DNA of 64,000 nt from Effrenium voratum (taxonomy: Eukaryota; Sar; Dinophyceae; Suessiales; Symbiodiniaceae). Each line of letters opens with the position of its first letter. Positions within the stretch are counted from its first letter, which is position 1. The position numbers were made by a program, and so were the translations under genes. The DNA is taken from positions 743,501 through 807,500 of the forward strand of contig CAUJNA010001846.1 in assembly GCA_963377175.1 (NCBI GenBank), read 5' to 3'. Shown piece by piece: positions 49,051 to 57,999 of the stretch. A model generated the notes under the pieces. That model saw only the letters and a list, made by a program, of their open reading frames with translations. It had not been told where the DNA came from and ran no database searches.

Positions 49051-49231
49051 GTGCATGCAAGCTAACCAAACGGCACCACACACAAGCACGCGATAACTCT
49101 TTTATCCGAGCAGTGTGTTGGTGCCAGGGACTCATCTTCCCCTGTCAGATGACAAAGGCTGGGTGGGCCCCATGGGCCACCCAACTCACAATCTCAAAAA
49201 CTGAAGAACGGGTGTGCAGACTGATAGCGCC
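49051..49231 (-). repeat. Split direct repeat B2 (3' end of element)
   Basis: 181 bp identical to B1 except C for T four bases in (GTGCATGCAAG against GTGTATGCAAG). Begins next to unrelated flank ending ACTACCA. Confidence 0.9.
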
Positions 49232-49311
49232 CGCCCCTGAGCCGGGGCCCGTGGCACCCAGGCCACAGGGGGGTCTGCCACCAGGGGAAGTGAGTCGCCC
49301 ACCGGCTCCGG

Positions 49312-51103
49312 TCACGGGAGCATGGGTGGGCCCACGCTAAGATCAAATGCATCTCCATTCAGGAGACGCGGGAGAAAAACGAACTCCTCGCAGAGTTCCT
49401 GCTTGGGGACCCTTTGCAAAGGGTCGAACCCAGAGAAATCTGGGTGCGTCAGCTCATCAGCCCATTGATTGAATTCACGGGGCACGTGGTTGGCCGCCAG
49501 CGAGCAGCCATGGGTGTGGAGCAGGAAGACCAGCTCCATCAGGATCGCCGCCGTGTAGGGCTTCTTGGATCCAAGGTTGAGCATCGCCATGACGTTGCCC
49601 TGATTGTCACTGCCCACCGGGAGTCGGACCCGGGAGGACAGAGGGCCTTGGTGCGTGAGGATCATGTTACAGAGGAAGAGCGTGCCCAGCATCTCCAGAG
49701 CCGCAATCCTCCGCTTGGGATCCCCATTCTTGAAAGCCCAAGGGTACTCCTCCACGTGGATCTGCTCGTGGAACCAGTACACCTCCTTCTTTTCCGGCTC
49801 CACTTTGTTGGAGCACCAACCTCCCACAAATGCCAGTCCTTCGTCCGAGGCGCTAGCATCGCTGCAACCCCACCAAGAGGACTTCGGCAAGTAAGGGGAG
49901 TACTGGACGAAAGGCGTGTTGAAGAGGAACCGCAGCATGAACGCCAGCATCCTGACCACCTTGGGGGGTTTCCCCACCGTGGTGGTGGCCATCTTCCAGG
50001 CCCAAAGTGGCTGGAGCATCGACTTCGCCAGCGGACATGCAGCCGTCGCCCATTGGATGCGACCCAGGGCCTTCTCGATGTCCTTTGAGTGCATCGCCTG
50101 CCCTTCCACCATGGTCTGCAAAACCTCCATAACCAGGATGTGTTTGTTGGCTGCCATGAGAACCTGCGGGATGTTCGGGTGGACCACGAAACCCAGCCAC
50201 GTGTTAACCTCCGCCAAATGCGTCTTCTTCCAGCTAAGCGGGGTGCCCAAGGCCAGGAGTGTTGCCAGCAGCGCCACCGCCAAGTTTACTGCCCCCTCGC
50301 TTCGAAGCAGCCACAGGAAGTCATCGACAAAGACGAAGTTCCAATCCACTTGAGGGAAAAGTGCGTAGAGGACCCTGAGTAGAAGGGCTGCCAGGCGTCC
50401 CCAGTAGGATTGGGCACTGGCCATGCCATATGTGCCTACCTTGTTCACCCACCATTCTTCCCCCAGTGAGGCCACCTGGAACCGCCAGTCCTTCCTGAGG
50501 ACCTTCACTCTCCGGTGGGCCTTGGTGACGTCCGCCTTGAGCAGCACCCACCTGGTGCCCGGCTCCGGCCATAGCCAGCCCCCAGGTGGAGGTTTGACGA
50601 CCCCCCTCTCGGGGCCAGGGGCACCCTGAGAGGGGTCCCTCCGCAGCTGCCGCATGTAGCCAATGAAGAGCTTGGACCCCATCCAGCACCGTCGGAGCCG
50701 TCGTCCTTTCCACCGTCTGGTTCCTGATGGTGTCATTGGCCCCTCCCACCGACCATCGTAGATCGTGCGGATCTTGTCCCCCTCGTCGATGCCCGCTAGG
50801 GGGCCGCCTCGATTTTGCAGCCACAGCGCGATGCTGCCTCCACCTTACTGAAGGGGCCCTCCACCATGCCCATGGGGACCTCCTCCAGAAATGTGCCCCG
50901 GATGAGCTCGCTGAAGTGGGGTAGTTACCCCTGCCCGTTGGGTGAGGGAGTTCCTGAACTCCGGCTCCTCCCCTTTCAGCTCCTTCTTGAGTGGCCAGAT
51001 GCCCGGCGAGGTCAGGGGTGGGTCCGTGACCCCCAGTGGGACCCCTTGCTCCAGATCCCGGGGAAACTGGTGGTCGGGGTCCGGGAAGGGTTGGCCGTCA
51101 GCT
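49312..51103 (-). pseudogene. Reverse transcriptase / RNase H (pol) of the element, frameshifted
   Basis: The main frame runs 50736-49312 (474 codons). RT: LLKADVTKAHRR (residues 65-76, motif A Asp), FVFVDDFLWLL (134-144, catalytic Asp pair), SWKKT (168-172), WLGF (180-183). RNase H: SDAS (Asp303), ALEML (Glu358), SDNQG (Asp387), WADELTH (Asp437), so all four acidic residues are kept. The N-terminal part is split: ERTTAPTVLDGVQALHWLHAA lies in the frame at 50824-50321, and earlier segments (ELIRGTFLEEVPMGMVEGPF; LTSPGIWPLKKELKGEEPEF) in two others, giving at least three shifts plus a TAG near 50808. A GGGTGCCNCTGGCCCC motif copy (50611-50626) sits at one shift. It follows repeat A2 directly, without an obvious ATG of its own. 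Confidence 0.85.
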
Positions 51104-51209
51104 GGTTCAAAGAACCCAGGGCAAAGCTTGAGCCAAAATGGCATGCGCCATTATGGTCAAGCATTGCCAACACAGTTCATGTTTCCACATGCGTTTCAAC
51201 ATTAACAAA
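51104..51209 (-). repeat. Split direct repeat A2 (internal), with spliced-leader remnant
   Basis: 106 bp identical to A1. Minus strand 51142-51127 reads GCCATTTTGGCTCAAG, the last 16 bases of the dinoflagellate spliced leader. Confidence 0.9.
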
Positions 51210-51390
51210 GTGTATGCAAGCTAACCAAACGGCACCACACACAAGCACGCGATAACTCTTTTATCCGAGCAGTGTGTTGGTGCCAGGGACTCATCTTCCC
51301 CTGTCAGATGACAAAGGCTGGGTGGGCCCCATGGGCCACCCAACTCACAATCTCAAAAACTGAAGAACGGGTGTGCAGACTGATAGCGCC
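51210..51390 (-). repeat. Split direct repeat B1 (internal)
   Basis: 181 bp, matches B2. Directly abuts A2 with no spacer, and lies between the recombinase and pol frames. Confidence 0.9.
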
Positions 51391-51504
51391 ATTTCCGAAG
51401 GACAGTCTGGCACACCCGCCATTTCGAAGGATGCCAGTCTGTGCTGAGGGCCCTGGCCAGAGCCCCGGGCCTCCCATCCCCTTGGTCGCCAGGGCCGGGG
51501 GCAC

Positions 51505-53779
51505 CTAGGCTACCAACGGTAGGGCCACCACCTCGGTCTCCGACTGGGTGTCCACCGAGTCATCCGTTTCAGAGCCCGAGTCCGCCGAGGAGTCCGAGTC
51601 CTCCTGCAGCGTGGGGACCTCCGCAGGTTCCAGTGCCCAGTCCGCCGGGAAGCCATGCCTCTTGAAGCAACGTTCGCACTTGCCATAGGCCTCCTGCTCC
51701 GTCATGTAGTCCAGCACCGAGAGCTCCTGGACCTTAGAAGCCGCCGGTCGCCAACCACACCCCACAGCCGTGCCTTCGACATTCAGCAGGTGGATTCTGG
51801 ACTGGCCGGCGTTGCCTGTGCGTTTGACCGCCGCCACCACCCGAAGGGGGAGGTCCGGGGTGGCGGGAAACAGGTCCTTAGCCTTCACTGGTGTGTCCTC
51901 GGGTCCGTGTTCCACCACTGACCATGAGCGAGTCGATGGCGCGCTCCCTGAGGGTACCGAAGGGGATGCCTCCCCTTCCCTTTCAGTTTGGTCCTCGCGG
52001 CCCTCCGGTCCTGCGTCCGTGATGTCCACTGCTGGCGGCGGGAGCGGGTCCGCCCAGTCCGGGTGATTCAAGTCCTCCCTGCGTTCCCTGCCTGGCCCGA
52101 GGTTCAGGTTGGGGACCTTCTGCGCTACCTGGCCCCAGATCTCCACAACCACGTTGCGCTTCTCCCGCACGTAGACATCTGCCGTGCTCTCCGTGAGCCA
52201 GTTGCCAAGGTACATGCGGCGCTCCCGGGGGATCCCCATCTGGAAGGCGCAGTCCGGGATGAACACCCGGAACGAGTGCCACGACAGCGGCTTCACCAAC
52301 CCCGGGGTGACACCCCGACGGAGAATAGCATCCTTGAGCCATCTCAGAGCCCTTTCCGGTGTGGAAGGCCGCGGGATCAGCCCTGCAAAGTCTTTGCTCA
52401 CCGTCGGGGAGCAAGTAATCCATGTCCCGGAATGCCTCCTCGGATACCAACCGCCTTACCGAGGCCACCCAGGTAGTCCACCAGGGGATTCCCGTGAAGC
52501 TGTACTTCGGAGCAATCAAGGGGACCGGGTTGCGGTTGATTCGTGCTGCAGAGACCGTCTTGGTCTGCCAGGCCTTCAGCTCCACAGTGTTGCTGGTGTG
52601 GATAAGGTCCTTGGGGTGAACGTGCTGGAGGTCATTGAAGCGAGCGCTGCAACCAACCTAAAACCGGGCGAAACCCAGGATGAAAGCGTCCAGCACCTCG
52701 TGTCTGCTCTTTCCCGGGGCCTCCTGCGTGCCGGGGCCGGTGGCACCCAGGCGATCGTAGCCGGCCCCCTCCTCCAGAGCCCAAATGACCTCTTTGCTGG
52801 GGACCACCGCCTTACGCTGTGGCCTGGTGACCGTGTCCGTGAGCGCCTCTTCCAATGAGCTCTTCTTGGACTTGAGGCGATGGAGCTCATCTATCTTCAG
52901 CAATCCGAAGGTCTTTGAGAACTACTTGAGGGTGTTCCACACCTGCCGCAACTTACACGGGGTGACCTCCTCATCGGCGAGCTGGTTGAGGAGAGAGCGG
53001 ACATGTCGTTCCTGCCATGGAATGACGGTGAAGCCTCTCTTGCGGAGACTCTCGTAGACCAGGCAATGTTGCCTGAGCGTCCGGAACCTGCTGGCCCTCA
53101 AGAGGTCCAATGCCTCCTTGCAGAAGTCCTCCCTCAGGATGTCCTGCATGTATGCAATGTGCTCCGCAAAGGGGGCGAAGTGGGCAAGGAGCCGTTCCGC
53201 CCATTTCCTGCGCATATGGAGTTCCAGCGCTCGCTGGGTCGTGGGCTCCATTTCCCTGATCTTCCCGGGCCGCCAGTGCCTCCACTTCAGAAGCTCCGGC
53301 TGTTGGAGTGGGGGTGGGTCATCTCGCGAGAACCACCTCAGTTGGTCCTGGCGGTCCCATTCATTCTCCAACACGGGAAAAGTTCTCGCTCGGCTTGCCA
53401 TCCGCAGCCGCCATGGGAGGAACCACAGGCTATCCCAAAGGTCGGCCAGGTCCGCCGCGGACAAAGGCTGGGGAAGCCTGCCCGCCGCCGACGCCACCAG
53501 GCCGTTGAAGTAGTCCGTTGGTACCACTTACTCATCTTGGCCCACCGGAATGCCCGAGAGTTCCAGGAGCTGAGCGAAGCGGATGGCCGGCTCCCCGCCC
53601 AGCTGCCTCCCTTCCTCTGCCGTGCCATGGCGCAGGCACATCAGAACCAGCAGCTCCCCGTCCGTCTGTCTCGGGGAGAAGGACTCATCCGCCAACGTGT
53701 CCCACAGGACCCTTGGAATGCGGTCCCAAAGACGAGTGTAAGGCGGGCGCAAAAGAAACTTTGCAGAGACCCTAGCCAT
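51505..53779 (-). pseudogene. Tyrosine recombinase of the element, interrupted
   Basis: Likely starts at the ATG at 53779 (MARVSAKFLLRPPYTRLWDR). Segments follow in order: 53779-53528, a TAA, 53527-52922 (core-binding-like helices ending CKLRQVWNTLK), a shift, 52903-52658, a TAG, 52660-52420 (box I Arg in CSARFND), a shift, and 52401-51505. The last carries box II H-S-F-R (PLSWHSFR, residues 42-45), the Trp that replaces the second His (GNW, residue 68) and the nucleophile Tyr77 (VYVREKR). It then has an acidic tail that ends TQSETEVVALPLVA. All catalytic residues survive, but two stops and two frameshifts break the frame. This enzyme would insert a circular DNA copy into the genome. Confidence 0.85.
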
Positions 53780-54287
53780 GATGAAAGCGGGGGTTCGAGC
53801 CTCCTATTGAACGGCCGGGACCCAACCGCGGCACACTGCACGCATGTTCCAACCCCACAGGATGCCGAGTGCAAATGGGGCAGGCAGGCCACATGCGGCC
53901 CAACAGGACCCAAAAGTCAACCCCCGGAAATCCCCAAAAAAGGACCACGGAGGGGGGAAGACCAACCCAGCGGGGGATTCCCCAAAACCCCCAAGGGGAC
54001 CTCAGGGAACCCAGAGTCAGCCGCAGCCACTTTCCCACTTTCTCCAAACTGTGGCCGATATGGCCCGTCCTTGGGGCAGCCAAAGCGTGCAGCCTCCAGA
54101 TCGAGGCAAACCGGCAGTCGTGACGCGTTGAACAGGGGAAAAACCAGGTGAAAGATGAACCCAAAAAGGGGACACCCTTACTCCTCCCCCCACCCGAGAC
54201 GGGGCCAGAGGCACCCAAGTCCCGGTGGGAAGAGATCTCACGACCATCCAAAAAGGCTGTGAGACACGACCTAGCGGCTCTCACCCT
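53780..54287 (-). other. Spacer inside the element
   Basis: About 500 bp between the unknown ORF and the recombinase. It holds one motif copy (54201-54218) and no frame with recognisable protein. Long plus-strand ORFs here are antisense. Confidence 0.5.
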
Positions 54288-55953
54288 TCAAGATCGCCTC
54301 CTTAGCCACCGAGTGGATGGCCGCCAGCCCTGACTTCTCCGGCTCAAGATGACCGACCACAAGGCAGTGGAGACATCCCCCAGGCCATTCGAGGAGCTGA
54401 AGCGCATGCGCGGGGTGCTCGCATCGCCAAGGACTAGCCGCTCGTCCCTGGGAGGCTCCGTCGGCTCCACCCGCTTGTAGAACTCCATCCTGTCCGGATC
54501 CACTGATTATATAGCTGCTCCGGGGGCTCGTCCATCACCAGCTGCAGGCATGTGGCCTTGTCCTTGTGCCACCCCGTGATCTGGAGCAGCCTGGTCCCCC
54601 CGCGGCTCGCCCTCCAGAAGCCCTTGCAGAACCTGCACATGTAGCCCCCGGTGGTCTTGAACTTCTCCTTGCCCACCACTTCCCAGGCGCTGATGCTGGG
54701 CAGGACCAGGCCGCACTCCACGGAGGCCCAAAACACGTGCTTCGTCTCGGGAAGTGCTTGTTGATGTACTTCCGGCCCGCGACCGCCGTGACCGTGGACG
54801 TGGTGATAGGAGGGTACCGCCTGGTGCCCTGGTCCGGCGTGCGGAGCGTGGTGTCCGCCCCCCTTGGCCTTGGGGTCCGATTCCTTGGCCGCTCCTCCCC
54901 CGGGGCCAGAGGCACCCAAGGGGGGGGAGCAACCCAGCTGCCTGATAAGGTGCCCAACCGGTCGTACAGGGCCCCGCCGCCTCCTGCGCAACCTGCTCCA
55001 CCCAGTTATGGACCACGTTGCAACGCCAGTTGACCTTGACCTCCACCATGGAGGACTTACTCAGGCCCGACACCAGCTTGGTGTACACCGAGTCGAAAGC
55101 CCTCAACGATGACAGCGGAAGGGTGATTCGCTCGTCGCAGACCGCCCTGAAACGCAGCGCCTCCTTGCTGTCGTGGACGGGGGCCACTGGGATCTCCATC
55201 ACCGGCAACGGGCAGTTAACGATGAAATTCTTGGCCGCCAGAAACGTCCCCATCTCCTTGAAGATGTAGCTCCATTCCGCCTTGCTGCGCGGCTTGGGGA
55301 TTCCCAGGCTCTCCAGGAAGGGGACCGCCTCCTTCCTCATCTGGAGGATGTTGCCCATCCACTTGTCCGAGGCCGAGCCCTCCGCATTGCGGCCCCGGCG
55401 CTGCGTCTTCACGATCAGCGGGAAGGTGGTCCAGGCCGAGTAGATGTACTTGAAGGTGAACCTGTGGGCGTACACCCCCGTCAGGCTCGGCAGGTCCCAC
55501 GTTCTCGTCTGCCTTGTCCAAAACACTCCATCGCCCTTCGCCCAGAAGATCCCCACCACCTGCTCCGGCGCCGGGCGCTCGCCCCGGTTCACCTGCGCTC
55601 GGATCTCCAAGGCCGTGTAGATGACAGGGTCGATGTGGTCCTGCTCGCACGTGAGTGGGTGGGTCCTGCGTTCCAGGGCCAGAAGCTCCTCCGGAGTGAG
55701 CTTGAATTGCTGGTCCGCTCCCTTGGGGATCTCACCGCTTGAGTGCTTCTTCCAGATCCCCCCATCCGTAGCTCACCTTGGTGCCTCTTCATCGCCCAGA
55801 GGAGCAGGGACAGCTTGCCCTCCTCCGAGTCCAGGTCCTGCTGTGGCATTGACTGGTGCCCCCCGGGGCCAGTGGCACCCTTGGGAGTGTCGCCAGATCG
55901 GGCATCTCCTCCAGCAGCGCCTCCTGGTTCCATGGGTTCTGCGCCTCTCTGAG
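54288..55953 (-). pseudogene. Unknown second ORF of the element, frameshifted
   Basis: Reads from around MPQQDLDSEEGKLSLLLWAM (55855) through KLTPEELLALERRTHPLTCE and a long open part 55610-55000 (WDLPSLTGVYAHRFTFKYIY, FLAAKNFIVNCPLPVMEIPV). It then shifts to the frame 54991-54434 (YMCRFCKGFWRASRGGTRLL, a Cys-X2-Cys pair; TCLQLVMDEPPEQLYNQW) and again to 54503-54288 (DPDRMEFYKRVEPTEPPRDE). I do not recognise the fold. Its place after gag and before the recombinase suggests a nucleic-acid-binding or particle protein. It is not a reverse transcriptase, and it carries no methyltransferase motif that I can see. Two motif copies (54902, 55865) lie near shift points. Confidence 0.6.
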
Positions 55954-57588
55954 CTAGGGGACATACTTCTCCTTGATGTCTCCCACGTTGGGGATGTCCT
56001 CGGGGTCATCCAGCTCCAGGGCCTGCCTGAGATCATCTGGCCACGCCGACACTTCCAAGGGCTTGAGGGTGTGGTTAAGCATCCATGCCTGGTTGGTGTC
56101 CTGGGTGCGCTTGTTCGCCTCCTGAGCCTCCTGGATGGAGCCCATCGCCTCAGCCAGTGCCTGGCTGGCGTCAACGCCCTTCCCCTCCAGGTACTGATCT
56201 CGCAGCTTGGCCTTGAATCGCTGAGGGCCCGGGCTCCCTCATTGGCCACGTCCTCTGACGGCAGGGCCTGCATGCCCTCCTGGAGAGGCGCCAGGATAGC
56301 CATCTCATTGTCCAGCATCTCGTCCGTGACCAACTCCTTGTGCCGCCGCCTGGCCCGGGGTTGGTTCCCGGTGCCTCAAGGCCTTATGCAGCTCCTCCTT
56401 CTTCCGGATCGCCTGGTCCACCTGGGGGTGGTAGAGCTGGAAGCTCTGAGCCTCCGCCTCCTTCAGGGACCGCTGCACTTTGACCTTGACCTCCTGGCGC
56501 TCCCGGACCTTCAACGCCTCATCGTCCGCCTCCATGGACAGGATCTCCTGCCGGATGTCCACCCGCCTGTTGAGCGGGACCACGTCTGCCATGGTAATCT
56601 CCTCTGCCGTGTCCGTTTTCGGAGGAGCTCTCCCCAGGACCGTGCCGTCCACCAGGTTGCGGTCTGCCTGTGCCCGGGTACCACCGGGGCCAGCGGCACC
56701 CAGGCTTCCCCCTTCCCGCTGCTGGATCCAGGTCGGCTTGCCCTCCACAATGAGCAGGTTGTACTTGACGCCGTCCGCCTCGTAGGTAGCCGAGGGTGCC
56801 TGGAAGGGGACGAACTCCTTGCCCGGGCAGACCCAGCATTGCTTGGCTGCCTCCGGCCACCCCGTGCCGCATGCCTTGCACATGAATTTGTAGTCTGAGT
56901 GGCCGGCATCGAGTCTGTGCATCCGCTGGGTGCCAATGCACGCCTTGTTCCTCTGGAACTGTGAGGCCCAGACCTCCTCCTGCCGGATCTGGATCTTCAT
57001 CGGAACATAGGCCTCCAGGATGCGAATCACCAAGTCCTCCGTGAGATTCTTCCCGACAAACTTGTGGAACAGGGAGACCGCCTCCTCCACCGTGACGTCC
57101 CTCAGCAACGTGGCCGCCGATGCCGGAAGGACCGGGAAGAGGTCTGGGAGGTCCACTAACTTGAAGTAGCCGGGACGGCCCTCCACCGGCACAAGGGAGA
57201 CCGGTTTGTTCACCTGAGCCGTGGTCTTCTGGGAAGGCGCCACGAAACCCTTCAGCCTCTTCGTTGGTGGAGTAGCCCGCTCCGTGGCGTCCGCATCTTC
57301 CATGTCCTTGTCCTCCTCCTCGGCGGGGCCAGGGGCACCCAAGCCGGAAGTCGGTGTGGAGAAAGCCACACGGAGACGCTCCAGTGCACTGGAGAGGTCG
57401 TTCATCACGTCGGTAGCTGAAGCCGACGGGGGGGCCTCGGGCTCGTCCAACGCCAGGCCGGCCGCCACTGCCGCCTCGCGTGTGCGGATTTGCTGGGCCT
57501 CCTGGCTGGCCATTTCCACCTCCTCCGCGGTGAGCTTCTGGTCCTCAATCAGCTCGAAGGAAGTTGCCGAGGTTGCCGAGGAAGCCAT
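55954..57588 (-). pseudogene. Gag-like protein of the element, zinc ribbon, frameshifted
   Basis: The ATG at 57588 (MASSATSATSFELIEDQKL) is chosen over an upstream ATG because the extension reads through the spliced-leader remnant. The frame is open to 56305, about 427 codons. It has an acidic, Thr/Ser-rich N-terminus, a zinc ribbon near residue 230 (CKACGTGWPEAAKQCWVCPG, two Cys-X2-Cys pairs) and a charged, likely coiled-coil C-terminal part (VKVQRSLKEAEAQSF). Frameshifts near 56350 and 56218 move the reading to RHKELVTDEMLDNEM and then RFKAKLRDQYLEGKG, ending at a TAG at 55954. Two motif copies (57325, 56686) are in frame here and encode LGAPGP and LGAAGPGG. First gene after A1, as expected for gag. 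Confidence 0.65.
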
Positions 57589-57644
57589 TGCTGGTTCGGG
57601 GGTAGTTCGGAAGTGTTCAAACTCATTTTTTTTCACACAAATTG

Positions 57645-57750
57645 GGTTCAAAGAACCCAGGGCAAAGCTTGAGCCAAAATGGCATGCGCCATTATGGTCA
57701 AGCATTGCCAACACAGTTCATGTTTCCACATGCGTTTCAACATTAACAAA
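57645..57750 (-). repeat. Split direct repeat A1 (5' end of element), with spliced-leader remnant
   Basis: 106 bp identical to A2. Minus strand 57683-57668 reads GCCATTTTGGCTCAAG, 80 bases upstream of the gag ATG and in the sense direction. The flank beyond 57750 is unrelated to B1. Confidence 0.9.
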
Positions 57751-57999
57751 AGATATCCTCCAACAGACACGGCTCAGTAAGTCGTTGGAAACCTTGGTTC
57801 TAACCAACATTTAGTGGACTCCCAACTATGGCAAGAGCGTCATGAATATGCTTAACGATACTGTACGGTAACATGGAACCTGACTTTTTGGGGTCCTGGA
57901 AGACTGGTGTGTCCTTTCATTTGGACGAAGCATTTCTCTGGACGCCAGAACGGGTCGCTCCCGCTTCGCCGCGACCCCCACCTGGGCGGCGGCGGCTAC

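Larger units (their letters stand above)
49051..57750 (-). mobile_element. Tyrosine-recombinase (DIRS/PAT-like) retrotransposon with split direct repeats
   Basis: Reading the minus strand the order is A1 (57750-57645), gag-like ORF, unknown ORF, tyrosine recombinase, B1 (51390-51210), A2 (51209-51104), reverse transcriptase/RNase H, B2 (49231-49051). A1 and A2 are identical over 106 bp. B1 and B2 differ at one position in 181 bp. The internal B1A2 equals the junction expected if the ends B2 and A1 were joined in a circle, the defining property of split-direct-repeat elements. Recombinase and RT motifs are clear (see below). No target duplication is apparent, as expected for recombinase-mediated insertion. 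All four reading frames contain frameshifts or stops. Whether one element or two partial tandem copies is discussed in the findings. Confidence 0.85.

Noticed and set aside
53003..56898. Plus-strand ORFs of 382 and 425 aa
   Set aside because: Antisense to the recombinase and to the gag/ORF2 frames; the minus strand carries the recognisable motifs.
49051..57750. Ordinary LTR retrotransposon pair in tandem
   Set aside because: The presence of a tyrosine recombinase and absence of a DDE integrase, with A and B halves split to opposite ends, fit a split-direct-repeat element better. Not fully excluded.
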